DNA of 64,000 nucleotides from positions 32,542 to 96,541 of the forward strand of contig CAZEJO010000004.1 of NCBI GenBank assembly GCA_964512285.1, written 5' to 3'. A model generated the notes under the pieces. The model saw only the letters and a program-made list of their open reading frames with translations. It had not been told where the DNA came from and searched no databases. The position numbers and the translations under genes are program-made. Of this stretch, positions 15,713-23,840 are shown piece by piece. The DNA is from SM23-28-2 sp964512285 (GTDB taxonomy: Bacteria > Chloroflexota > Dehalococcoidia > SM23-28-2). How positions within the stretch are numbered: position 1 is the first letter of the stretch; the number at the start of each line of letters is the position of its first letter.

Positions 15713-17452
15713 CTACCCTTCCGCCGGTCGTCTGGGTTCAGGCGGACGTTCATCAGCGCCAACTGTCTCGTCCCCGCGCGTCGGCGGCGGGTCGGCGGGC
15801 AGCACCGAGCTGCCCGCCACAGGCGCCGAACCCAAGCGGTCCAACGGCATGGCGCCGGCCGTTGCCTCGGGCACGGCCCACGTCTTGGCCAGGGGCACCT
15901 CCTTCAGGAAGATGGCCACCACGAGCGCGACCAGCGTTATGCCCATGCCCAGGAGAAAGGCGTCCGCTATTGCCAGGCCCAGAGCCGTGCGGGTAGCCAG
16001 CATGACTTGCTCGAACATGGTCGGCCCCTGCTCGCCCAGGCCGGCGAAGGCCTCCCGCAGCCCTGCTAGCAGGTCAGCGTTGAGGAGAGACTGGGGATCC
16101 TGAAGGCGCGCGAGAAGGTCAGGTGGGGTCGACTCTCGGACCTGGGACGGGGTCCGGGCCGTCAGCTCGGACGAAAAGCTGCTGTTGACCATCGACCCCA
16201 TGATGGCCACCCCCATGGTGCCACCCACGGAGCGAAAGAACTGGATGGCGGCGGTAGAGACCCCCAGCATTCGATAGGGGAGAGCGTTCTGAACCACCAG
16301 GACAAAGATGGGCATGATCGCCCCCAGACCGATGCCCACCACGATCATGTTGCGGGTAGCGATTGCGTTGGTAGAGGTAGCGTCCATGCCTGACATCAAA
16401 AACATGCCGCCGGCCATCACCGCCAGCCCCGCCACGGCGATGATGCGGTAGTGCCCCCAGCGACCCAAGATCTGCCCGATGATGGCAGCGGTGATGGAAA
16501 GGCTCAGCATCATGGGCATGATCACCAGGCCGGAGTTGGTGGCCGAGGAGCCTAGGACTCCCTGGATGAAGAGAGGAAGATAGACGATGCTGCCGTACAT
16601 GCCCATAGCGGTCAGGAAGGTGACGGCGGCAGATACCAAGAAGATGGGATGGCGGAACAGGGCAGGGGGCAGAATGGGCTCCGCGGCCCGCATCTCCACA
16701 ACAGCGAAGGCCAGGGCAGCCAGGGTTGCGAAGGTCAGCAGGCCTATGATCTGAGCCGAGAGCCAGGGATACTGCTCGTTGGCCCAGGAGAAGGCCAGCA
16801 GCAGGGGCACGACGGCCAGGATGAGCATCGCTACGCCCCAGTAGTCTAGCTGGTGCCTCACCCGGGCTCGCACGGAAGGCATCACCGAGAAGAAGACGGA
16901 CAGGGCCAGGGCGCCCAGGGGCAGGTTCACATAGAAGACCCAGCGCCAGTTGAGGTTGTCAGTGATGTAGCCACCGATGAGCGGCCCCGCGACGCTGGCG
17001 GCGGCAAACACGCCAGTCATGAGACCGGCCCAGCGGGCCCGCTGAGCCGGCGGGAACACATCGCCGATGATCGCGAAGGCAGTGGCCATAATCGTGCCTG
17101 CTCCCAGACCCTGAATGGCCCGAAAGGCGATGAGCTGGATCATGCTTTGGGACATACCGCACAAGGCTGATCCCAGCATCATTACGGCGATGCCCCCGAG
17201 GTAGAAGAACTTCCGGCCGTACATATCGGTGAGCTTGCCCACGATGGGCACAGCCGTTGTGGACACGACCATGAAGCCAGTGAACACCCAACTGTAGTGT
17301 TCGTAGCCGCCCAGATGGGCCACCACCCTGGGCATGGCCGTGCCCACTATCGTCTGGTCCATGGCGGCAGTGAACAGACCCAGCAACGTGCCGGCCATCA
17401 CCAGCATCTTCGTGCGGGTGCCCATTTGGGAGATGCTCTGCGCTTGGGTCAT
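15713..17452 (-). CDS. MFS multidrug efflux transporter, DHA2 (14-TMS) family
   Basis: 579 residues with about 14 hydrophobic segments. Motif A appears as K-L-T-D-M-Y-G-R-K-F near residue 76, and antiporter motif C as G-V-F-A-A-A-S-V-A-G-P-L-I-G-G near 147. The protein is an inner-membrane proton-driven exporter of the EmrB/QacA type; the drug range cannot be predicted. It begins three bases after the stop of the MarR-type gene on the same strand, a layout typical of a repressor controlling its own efflux pump. The C-terminal tail is cytoplasmic and proline-rich. Confidence 0.9.
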   Translation of the reverse strand: MTQAQSISQMGTRTKMLVMAGTLLGLFTAAMDQTIVGTAMPRVVAHLGGYEHYSWVFTGFMVVSTTAVPIVGKLTDMYGRKFFYLGGIAVMMLGSALCGMSQSMIQLIAFRAIQGLGAGTIMATAFAIIGDVFPPAQRARWAGLMTGVFAAASVAGPLIGGYITDNLNWRWVFYVNLPLGALALSVFFSVMPSVRARVRHQLDYWGVAMLILAVVPLLLAFSWANEQYPWLSAQIIGLLTFATLAALAFAVVEMRAAEPILPPALFRHPIFLVSAAVTFLTAMGMYGSIVYLPLFIQGVLGSSATNSGLVIMPMMLSLSITAAIIGQILGRWGHYRIIAVAGLAVMAGGMFLMSGMDATSTNAIATRNMIVVGIGLGAIMPIFVLVVQNALPYRMLGVSTAAIQFFRSVGGTMGVAIMGSMVNSSFSSELTARTPSQVRESTPPDLLARLQDPQSLLNADLLAGLREAFAGLGEQGPTMFEQVMLATRTALGLAIADAFLLGMGITLVALVVAIFLKEVPLAKTWAVPEATAGAMPLDRLGSAPVAGSSVLPADPPPTRGDETVGADERPPEPRRPAEG

Positions 17453-17455
17453 GCC

Positions 17456-17926
17456 CTAGCTCCCCGTTTCTGGCGTGCTCACGACCTTGCTCTCCGCCGT
17501 CTCCGCCGCCTGCGATAGGTCCTCCAGGGCATGCAGGAGTCGCTCCAGCTTGTGGCGGGGAAGCTGGCTCAGAATTTTCACCACGAAGGCCCGCCCGGCA
17601 CGCTTCATTTCAGCCAGGGTTTGGTCGCCTTTAGCGGTCAGGTAGTGGCGCACCAGCCGGCGATCAGCGGAGTCTTCCTCACGCCGGACGAGGCCGAGGC
17701 GCACCAGGCGGTCCACAATGCGGGTGAGGGTAGAAGGGGTAATCCGCAGGCGCTCAGCGAGAAGGCCCGCGGGAGCCCCCGCTTCCCGCCGCAGGAGGAC
17801 AAGCACTCTGAGCTGGGTTGTGGTGAGACCCAGGCCCACCCAACGCTCCAGGCGGCCGGGGTCGGCCAGGGCAACGGCCTTGGCGTAGGCCTTAAGGATG
17901 CGTTCGATCATCTCCTCGTTGTCCAT
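17456..17926 (-). CDS. MarR-family transcriptional regulator
   Basis: 156 residues from ATG 17926 (a preceding TTG adds one residue). The winged helix is clear: L-R-I-T-P-S-T-L-T-R-I-V-D-R-L as recognition helix and V-R-R-E-E-D-S-A-D-R-R as wing with the conserved D-x-R-R. MarR proteins are dimers released from DNA by small phenolic or drug ligands. A perfect TTGCA-N5-TGCAA site lies at its predicted transcription start, so autorepression and control of the downstream MFS pump are likely. Confidence 0.9.
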   Translation of the reverse strand: MDNEEMIERILKAYAKAVALADPGRLERWVGLGLTTTQLRVLVLLRREAGAPAGLLAERLRITPSTLTRIVDRLVRLGLVRREEDSADRRLVRHYLTAKGDQTLAEMKRAGRAFVVKILSQLPRHKLERLLHALEDLSQAAETAESKVVSTPETGS

Positions 17927-17942
17927 CAAGATGATTGCCCCC

Positions 17943-17998
17943 TATGCAATGTTTGCAAATTATGCAATCATTGTATCAACTGACAGTAACAGCATCAA
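17943..17998 (-). promoter_or_regulatory. marR promoter and MarR operator
   Basis: Minus strand TTGATG (17993-17998) and TACAAT (17970-17975) have a 17-base spacer. Just downstream is the perfect inverted repeat TTGCA-N5-TGCAA (17953-17967), and the octamer TATGCAAT occurs twice, 18 bases apart (17943 and 17961). This is where a repressor would block initiation. The same region is upstream of the divergent methyltransferase gene. Confidence 0.68.
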
Positions 17999-18035
17999 CC
18001 CTCCAGCCAACTGGCAGCAGCCATCGCCCTGCGAT

Positions 18036-19238
18036 ATGATCGCCTCGCTCGGGAGGAAGAGCTTGCGCCCCAGCGAAGACGAGTTCCCGTCGGCCAGCGA
18101 GAGCGAAGAGTTGAAGGCCGCCATCAGAGAGCGCATCGCGGCGGAGGGCCGCATTCCCTTTCGTCAGTTCATGGCCATGGCACTCTACCACCCCCAGCAC
18201 GGCTACTACTCCTCGCCCCGCCAGCGCATGGGCCGCCACGGCGACTACCTCACCAGCCCCGAAGTGCACCCCGTCTTCGGCTCCCTGGTAGCCAAGCAGC
18301 TCTGCCAGATGTGGCAGGCGATGGGCGAGCCTCAGCCCTTCACCGTCGTGGAGATGGGGGCGGGCAGCGGCCTGCTGGCCCGCGACATCCTGGCCTGGGC
18401 AGGCAGGCGAGCGCCCGAGTTCTTCCAGGCGCTGGAATATCGGCTCATCGAGGTGAATGATTGGCTGGTTGACGGTCAGCGCCGCCTTCTGCGCCAAGTC
18501 GATGCCTCATTGGCCAAGGTCACCTGGCTGCCCTCCCTGGAAGCCATCGTCGCTGAAAGCCTCAGCGGCTGCTTCCTCAGCAACGAGCTGATCGATAGCT
18601 TCCCCGTCCACCGAGTGGTGGTTCGCGATGGCCGGCTGCACGAGCTATACGTCGAGTGGCAGGAGGAGCGCTTCGTGGAGAGCCTTGGCCCTCCTTCCAC
18701 GCCTCTGCTCCAGGAGTACTTCCACCGTCTGGGCCTCCTGCCCGGCGAGGGCTGCTCGGCCGAGGTGAATCTGGAGGCCCTGGAGTGGATGAAGACGGTG
18801 GTCGGCGCCCTCCGCTGCGGCTTTGTCCTCACCTTTGACTACGGCTATCCCGCCGAGGATCTGTATACCTCCTGGCGCAAGGATGGCACCCTCCTCTGCT
18901 TCTATCGCCACAACCCCAGCACGGACCCCTACGCCCGCCTAGGTCGTCAGGACATGACCAGCCACGTCGACTTCACCAGCCTCGTTCAGGCGGGCCGGGA
19001 GCACGGCCTCGAGCCGCTGGGTCTCACCAGCCAGGGCCGCTTCCTGGCTGCCCTGGGCATCACTGCTGGCCTCGAGCGTCAGGCCGACGGTGAGCTGGCC
19101 CTCGAGGAGTACTACGCGCGGCGACGGGCGGTGACCGAGCTGATCGACCCCGCTGGCCTGGGCCGGATCAAGGTGCTCATTCAGGCCAAGGGCGTCGGCC
19201 AGCCGAAGCTGTCGGGCCTGGAGGGAAGCGAGTCCTAG
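18036..19238 (+). CDS. MidA/NDUFAF7-family SAM-dependent methyltransferase
   Basis: About 400 residues. Family motifs are G-R-I-P-F-R-Q-F-M near the start, Y-H-P-Q-H-G-Y-Y, the SAM-binding E-M-G-A-G-S-G-L-L-A-R-D, and S-N-E-L-I-D-S-F-P-V-H-R. Relatives methylate an arginine of the complex I subunit NDUFS2 in mitochondria; the bacterial target is unknown. The start is uncertain: ATG 18036 has no ribosome site, while TTG 18063 follows GGGAGGA by five bases. The frame upstream to 17898 overlaps the MarR operator and is rejected. The stop codon CTAG forms the left 51-bp repeat flanking the lipase insertion. Confidence 0.85.
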   Translation: MIASLGRKSLRPSEDEFPSASESEELKAAIRERIAAEGRIPFRQFMAMALYHPQHGYYSSPRQRMGRHGDYLTSPEVHPVFGSLVAKQLCQMWQAMGEPQPFTVVEMGAGSGLLARDILAWAGRRAPEFFQALEYRLIEVNDWLVDGQRRLLRQVDASLAKVTWLPSLEAIVAESLSGCFLSNELIDSFPVHRVVVRDGRLHELYVEWQEERFVESLGPPSTPLLQEYFHRLGLLPGEGCSAEVNLEALEWMKTVVGALRCGFVLTFDYGYPAEDLYTSWRKDGTLLCFYRHNPSTDPYARLGRQDMTSHVDFTSLVQAGREHGLEPLGLTSQGRFLAALGITAGLERQADGELALEEYYARRRAVTELIDPAGLGRIKVLIQAKGVGQPKLSGLEGSES

Positions 19239-19267
19239 TGCAGGTCCGACAGCAGGTGTAGGTTGCC
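19217..19267 (+). repeat. 51-bp direct repeat, left copy
   Basis: It matches 21061-21111 at 44 of 51 positions. It contains the last codons and stop of the methyltransferase gene and, on the other strand, the last codons of an AmrS-like gene (G-N-L-H-L-L-S-D-L-H-stop), a remnant of the true gene end now at the right copy. Confidence 0.85.
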
Positions 19268-19542
19268 TCTTTTGCTTTCGGTAGCACTACTTCTGAGGCA
19301 ACACTCTCAATGAGGCAGGCCAGATTCTTGACAAAACCAAACCGTTGTGGTATGTAGCGAGCACATTATGTGAAACCTCGCAACGAGGTGCATCAAAACG
19401 GGTTTTACCTAGCTTGGTTTCTCAGGCTGAAATCATATCTTCTCCGCTAATCAACTCCAGAAAGGGCGGTGAGGCATTACGTCTTGGCCCGTACGAGAGT
19501 TTCTGCAGAACATGACAACACTAGTTTAAGGGAGCTAAGAAG
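19268..19542. other. Low-GC intergenic leader of the lipase gene
   Basis: About 275 bases with no convincing ORF, visibly more AT-rich than the surroundings. A good promoter is present (separate entry). No other structure was seen. Confidence 0.5.
19328..19356 (+). promoter_or_regulatory. Promoter upstream of the secreted lipase gene
   Basis: TTGACA and TATGTA separated by 17 bases. It leaves a leader of about 180 bases before the ATG at 19543. Confidence 0.55.
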
Positions 19543-20970
19543 ATGAAAATCAGACTGTTTGCTGTGATTGCTGCGCTTCTCATGGCGATCGGGGTCTTGG
19601 TCCCGCTATCTGCACCAGCCGACGCCTGCCGTCCATGGCATCTCCCCGGTACACACCCCATAATCTTCGTTCATGGTGGCGCTGGCTCGGCTGCCCAATT
19701 CGAGTCGCAGGCCATGCGATTTGAGACCAACTTCTACCCGCACGAGTACATAAACGCGCTCGAGTACGACTCTGGGTCCCTGTATGACTTCAGCACGGGA
19801 GCGGTGAACTACGGCTTGCTCTTCCAGATCTGGGGGAATCTCGACCAGCTCATCGCGAACATCCAGGCGGAGACTGGCGCCGATCAGGTTGACATTCTGG
19901 GGCACTCTCTCGGCACGATGGTGATGCAGGGATACCTGAACAGCTCAGCAGCCCGCGCTGAGAAGGTCGCCCACTACGTGAACATCGACGGCGGCGTAGC
20001 CGCGGCGCTTCCCGGTACAGTGGTCGGAGTGCCCGTTCCCACCCTGGCTCTATGGGCCGGAAAGACTTCCCCCCTTCCCCGCGAGATCGTGGGCGCAACA
20101 AACGTGACTATCCCCAACCAGACCCATGTCGAGGTGGCGACCTCCGCCGAGTCGTTCGTCGAGATGTACAAGTTTTTCACCGGCCATCGGCCCCTGACCA
20201 AGTACATTCTGCCCGAGCTTTTCAGCTTCGGACGGATTGAGCTTGCCGGAAGGGCGGTCCTCTTCCCGCAGAACGTAGGTGTGGATGGCGCTTCTCTGGA
20301 GATATGGAAGGTCAACCGCGACACCGGCGCAAGAATCGGCACGAGCCCACAGGCAGTCTACGCCATAGGTGAGGATGGTAATTGGGGGCCCTTCAAGGCC
20401 AAGATGGGTCAGGCCTACGAGTTCAACATCGTGCGCGAAGGCCAGGGCGACCACCCCTCCTACTATGAGCCCTTCATCAGGAGCGACTACCTGATCCGCT
20501 TGCTCACTTCAGGCCCCGAAGGCGGGCCCTCCGCATACATGGACCGGAGCCCCAACCACGTCAACCTGCTCATCGGAAGGAACATGGAGTTCTGGGGTGA
20601 TCAGGAGCAGAGCGCCGACAATGACGTTCTTAAGGTCAACGGTGTCAACTTGGTCAACGCTGCCATATTCCCCAGTGAGCCCTTCCCCAGCATAGTTGAC
20701 TATATGTTTGTGTACGATAAGGGCGCGGACGGGGTCAGCGACCTCACCACGCCGATCCCCTTCTACGCAGCCATGACCTTCTTCACCGGCATTGATCTCT
20801 TCACTCCTGGGGCTTACCCCCCGAATGGGACGGTATCTGTTGCCCTTACATCGCGCACAGGCGGTGGCAAGACGCAGACGATAAACGTTCCCAACCTGGC
20901 GTCGGAGCAGATCAGGACGATAACGGTTCAGTTCAACGACTACGTCCAGCCGTGGCCCTGGTGGTGGTAG
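19543..20970 (+). CDS. Secreted triacylglycerol lipase-like alpha/beta hydrolase
   Basis: 475 residues with a clear signal peptide (M-K-I-R-L-F..., cleavage likely after A-D-A near residue 28). The alpha/beta hydrolase domain has oxyanion motif V-H-G-G (residues 43-46) and nucleophile G-H-S-L-G with Ser122; H-V-E-V near residue 195 could be the catalytic His. A beta-rich region of about 230 residues ends in P-W-P-W-W-W. Length and layout recall archaeal two-domain lipases with a C-terminal barrel, which is an inference from size. It is expected to act outside the membrane on lipids or esters. Base composition is lower in GC than its neighbours, and the gene sits between 51-bp direct repeats, so it looks acquired. 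Confidence 0.82.
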   Translation: MKIRLFAVIAALLMAIGVLVPLSAPADACRPWHLPGTHPIIFVHGGAGSAAQFESQAMRFETNFYPHEYINALEYDSGSLYDFSTGAVNYGLLFQIWGNLDQLIANIQAETGADQVDILGHSLGTMVMQGYLNSSAARAEKVAHYVNIDGGVAAALPGTVVGVPVPTLALWAGKTSPLPREIVGATNVTIPNQTHVEVATSAESFVEMYKFFTGHRPLTKYILPELFSFGRIELAGRAVLFPQNVGVDGASLEIWKVNRDTGARIGTSPQAVYAIGEDGNWGPFKAKMGQAYEFNIVREGQGDHPSYYEPFIRSDYLIRLLTSGPEGGPSAYMDRSPNHVNLLIGRNMEFWGDQEQSADNDVLKVNGVNLVNAAIFPSEPFPSIVDYMFVYDKGADGVSDLTTPIPFYAAMTFFTGIDLFTPGAYPPNGTVSVALTSRTGGGKTQTINVPNLASEQIRTITVQFNDYVQPWPWWW

Positions 20971-21013
20971 AGGACAGTTGGCGCAAAGGTAATCACCTAG
21001 CGTGAGTGATTGG

Positions 21014-21044
21014 CGGAGAGCCTGCCGCAAAGGTGGGCTCTCCG
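21014..21044 (+). terminator. Hairpin terminator after the lipase gene
   Basis: CGGAGAGCC (21014-21022) and GGCTCTCCG (21036-21044) form a perfect 9-bp stem with a 13-base loop. A T-rich TCGATTTGTTAT follows. It lies inside the inserted segment. Confidence 0.65.
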
Positions 21045-21060
21045 TCGATTTGTTATGGGG

Positions 21061-21111
21061 TCTGGAGGCAAGCGAGCTCTAGTACAGGTCCGACAGCAGG
21101 TGCACGTTGCC
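21061..21111 (+). repeat. 51-bp direct repeat, right copy
   Basis: Partner of 19217-19267. It contains the real 3' end of the amrS-like gene on the minus strand and, on the plus strand, a relic of the methyltransferase C terminus (L-E-A-S-E-L-stop, against L-E-G-S-E-S-stop in the left copy). Confidence 0.85.
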
Positions 21112-22188
21112 GATCTTGACGTTGGCCAGCCCTTCCGCTTTCGCTGCCTTGAGGCATTCGTTGGCATGACGGCGCGAGGTGGTGGGCAGGTCGCCAATGA
21201 AGAAGTGAGGGTGGAAAGCCAGCAGGCTGTAGGGGATGTTTGGGTCGAGGGAGGCTATGAAGCGGGCGATCTGGCTCACCTCTTGTGCGTCAATGTAGCC
21301 GGGCACTAGGAGGGTGCTGGCGGTGAGCAAGGGCGGCTCCCGCCGGTGGCGAAAGAGCCCGCCCAGCCAAGCGAAATTCTCCAGCGTTTGCTTGTTGCTC
21401 ACCCCGCACAGGGCGAGGTGAAGGTTCTCGTCCCAGGCCTTGAGGTCGAACTTGATGATGCCGCCCGAATCCATGGCCAGGGTGGTCGCCTGGCGTAGGA
21501 GGGGGGGCGACATGCTGCCGTTTGTTTCCCAGCAGATGCGCAGAGGGCGAGCCCGCCGCTGACGCAGGGCCAGGCGGGCCGTGGCGATGGCGTGGGGCAT
21601 CTGAGGCGATGGGTCTCCCCCGAAGTAGCAGATGCAGGCCGTTCTCTCGTCTACGCGATCGGCTAACTCCTGCGCGCTCATCGCCGGCGCCAGGCGGCGA
21701 GCCAGGTTGCGGTAGTGCCAGTTCTGGCAGAACAGACAGTCGAAGCTGCAGGCCCCGTAGAATACTGCTAGGTTCTTGAAGCCCCGGCTCTCCCTCTCGG
21801 CGCAGACCCATTCGGCCACGCAGTTCGTGGGCAGGGGATCGTAGTACCACTCCAGGATGCCGCTGGCGGCCGTCCCGCCCAGGTGCGTGAGCTTCCCGCC
21901 GCGATTGCTGCGCAAGCCGCAGTAGCCCATCTTGCCTTCGGGGATGTGGCACTCGTTGGCGCAGAAGGTGCAGGGCACACCGTCGGTGGCCTGGGGCGGC
22001 TCGGCAGGCAGGTTGAACTGCTTTCGGGCCTCGGCGTGCACGGCCTTCAGGTGAGGCATCACCCTCTCCGGCTGCTGGCGGATGCAGTCCAGGCACACCT
22101 TCAGATTGGCGGCGATCAGCAGCGAGCTCGTGCCGCAGCCCTGGCAGGTGCCCTCCTCGAGACGAGGCGCCGACAAGTAGCGGATCAT
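21079..22188 (-). CDS. amrS: AmmeMemoRadiSam-type radical SAM enzyme
   Basis: 369 residues from ATG 22188 with GGAGAGA upstream. The radical SAM cluster motif is C-S-F-D-C-L-F-C (C-x3-C-x2-C). A Cys-rich N-terminal region (C-Q-G-C, C-L-D-C, C-T-F-C-A-N-E-C) is typical of AmrS/PflA-like proteins. The family cleaves SAM to a 5'-deoxyadenosyl radical; its conserved partners AMMECR1 and Memo are not in this window, and its substrate is unknown. The 3' end lies in the right 51-bp direct repeat. It was probably once convergent with and touching the methyltransferase gene. Confidence 0.85.
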   Translation of the reverse strand: MIRYLSAPRLEEGTCQGCGTSSLLIAANLKVCLDCIRQQPERVMPHLKAVHAEARKQFNLPAEPPQATDGVPCTFCANECHIPEGKMGYCGLRSNRGGKLTHLGGTAASGILEWYYDPLPTNCVAEWVCAERESRGFKNLAVFYGACSFDCLFCQNWHYRNLARRLAPAMSAQELADRVDERTACICYFGGDPSPQMPHAIATARLALRQRRARPLRICWETNGSMSPPLLRQATTLAMDSGGIIKFDLKAWDENLHLALCGVSNKQTLENFAWLGGLFRHRREPPLLTASTLLVPGYIDAQEVSQIARFIASLDPNIPYSLLAFHPHFFIGDLPTTSRRHANECLKAAKAEGLANVKIGNVHLLSDLY

Positions 22189-22421
22189 CGATCTCTCTCC
22201 GGCGCCTATTATATCATAGCCAGACCGATCGCCCCCGCTCACCATTATGGTAAGCTTGGACGGCGCTAGACTTGACGCAGCGTTTGCGGCTGCGCTAAAA
22301 CCAGAATGGCACCCGGAAAGGGAGCAACCTTGTATTGAACCGACGGTGGCCTAAATTGCGATGAGGCCAGGCGGGTTTGATATGGGCTAGTCGGGTTGGA
22401 TTGGTCTCGCTAGGAGGTGTC

Positions 22422-23828
22422 ATGACAGGTATCAAGTCTTACGGAGCCTATATCCCCAAATATCGCCTGGGCAAGGAAACGGCGGGCTGGGGATTTCCCG
22501 CCGAGAAGGCAGTGGCCAACTTCGACGAGGACAGCATAACCATGGCGGTAGCTGCCGGAATGGACTGTCTCAGGGGGATAGATAGGTCTCAGGTGGATGG
22601 CATCTTATATGCTACCACTACCTCGCCCTACGTTGAGAAGCAGGGGGCGGCCCTGATTGCCAGCGCTCTCGACCTGCGACGGGATATCACCAGCGCCGAC
22701 GTCACAGATGTGCTCCGGGCAGGGACCACCGCCCTCAAGATGGCCATGGACGCTGTCCAGGCGGGCACGGCCAGCAATATTCTGGTGATCGCCTCTGACT
22801 GTCGCATGGCGACCCCGAAGGGCGGCCTGGACCGGGCGGTGGGTGACGGAGCTGTTGCTCTGCTCATCGCCAAGGATGGCGTGGTCGCTGAGATAGAGGC
22901 GGACTACCACATCACCGACCACATGCTGGACGTATGGCGCTCCAGCGACGAAAGCACCGTCAGGAGCTGGGAAGACCGCTTCGTCATCGAGGAGGGGATC
23001 CTCCGGGTCATTCCAGAGGCCGTATCGGCCTTCATGGCCAAGAATAGCCTGGCCCCAAAGGATTTCCAGAAGGTCGCTTACCACTCCAGTGACGCTCGCA
23101 GACACGCCGACCTGGCAAAGATGATGAAGTTCGAAGCCGATCAGGTCCAGGACCCTCTCTACAGCCAGGTGGGGAATACCGGCGCTGCCTTCCCCCTGAT
23201 GCTGCTGGTCGCGGCTTTGGAGGAGGCCAAGGCTGGCGATAGGATCTTGGTGGCGGGCTACGGCGATGGCTGCGATGTCTACTCGATCAAGGCCGGCGAG
23301 GGCATCGACAAGCTCCGGCAGGAGCATCGTGGCGTGAAGAAGCACGTGGAGGCGAAGCAGGTCCTCAAGACCTACGATGAGTACCTCCGCTGGCGGGGTC
23401 TGATGACCGTGGCCGGAGTGCGCCGGCCGACAGCCGGTGGCCCGTCCGCCTCCGCCCTTTGGCGCGAGACCGACCGGGTTATTCAGCTATACGGCTCCAA
23501 GTGCAGGAAATGCGGCTACGTGCAGTTCCCGCCCCAGCGCGTCTGCGTGGAGTGCCACGCCAAGGATGAGATGGACAAAGTCCGTTTCTCGGACAAATCA
23601 GCGATCGTGGCTACCTACGCCATGGATTACCTGTCGGGTACCACCGATGTCCCTTTGGTGATAGCGGTGATAAACTTTGAGGGGGGCGGTCGTATGCTCT
23701 CCATGATGACCGATCGGGAGACTAATGAGCTAAGCGTGGGCATGCCCGTGGAGATGAGTTTCCGCAAGATACGCTCCGCAGATGGTATTCACAACTACTA
23801 TTGGAAATCCACACCGGTGAGAGCATAG
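22422..23828 (+). CDS. HMG-CoA-synthase-like condensing enzyme fused to zinc-ribbon/OB-fold tail
   Basis: 468 residues from ATG 22422 with AGGAGGT at 22412-22418. Residues 1-330 follow the archaeal/bacterial HMG-CoA synthase fold (Y-I-P-K-Y-R-L at 10-16; G-D-G-A-V-A-L-L near 141). The C-terminal 120 residues are a DUF35-type acyl-CoA-associated domain with rubredoxin-like C-R-K-C-G and C-V-E-C and an OB fold. The residues expected as catalytic Cys and Glu appear replaced (Leu98 in D-V-L-R-A-G-T; Thr around 66-67 in A-T-T-T-S-P-Y), while His221 is present. True HMG-CoA synthesis is therefore doubtful. It is 12 bases from the thiolase gene, recalling the archaeal thiolase/HMGCS/DUF35 complex. 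Confidence 0.82.
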   Translation: MTGIKSYGAYIPKYRLGKETAGWGFPAEKAVANFDEDSITMAVAAGMDCLRGIDRSQVDGILYATTTSPYVEKQGAALIASALDLRRDITSADVTDVLRAGTTALKMAMDAVQAGTASNILVIASDCRMATPKGGLDRAVGDGAVALLIAKDGVVAEIEADYHITDHMLDVWRSSDESTVRSWEDRFVIEEGILRVIPEAVSAFMAKNSLAPKDFQKVAYHSSDARRHADLAKMMKFEADQVQDPLYSQVGNTGAAFPLMLLVAALEEAKAGDRILVAGYGDGCDVYSIKAGEGIDKLRQEHRGVKKHVEAKQVLKTYDEYLRWRGLMTVAGVRRPTAGGPSASALWRETDRVIQLYGSKCRKCGYVQFPPQRVCVECHAKDEMDKVRFSDKSAIVATYAMDYLSGTTDVPLVIAVINFEGGGRMLSMMTDRETNELSVGMPVEMSFRKIRSADGIHNYYWKSTPVRA

Positions 23829-23840
23829 GCTTTTGGGGGG

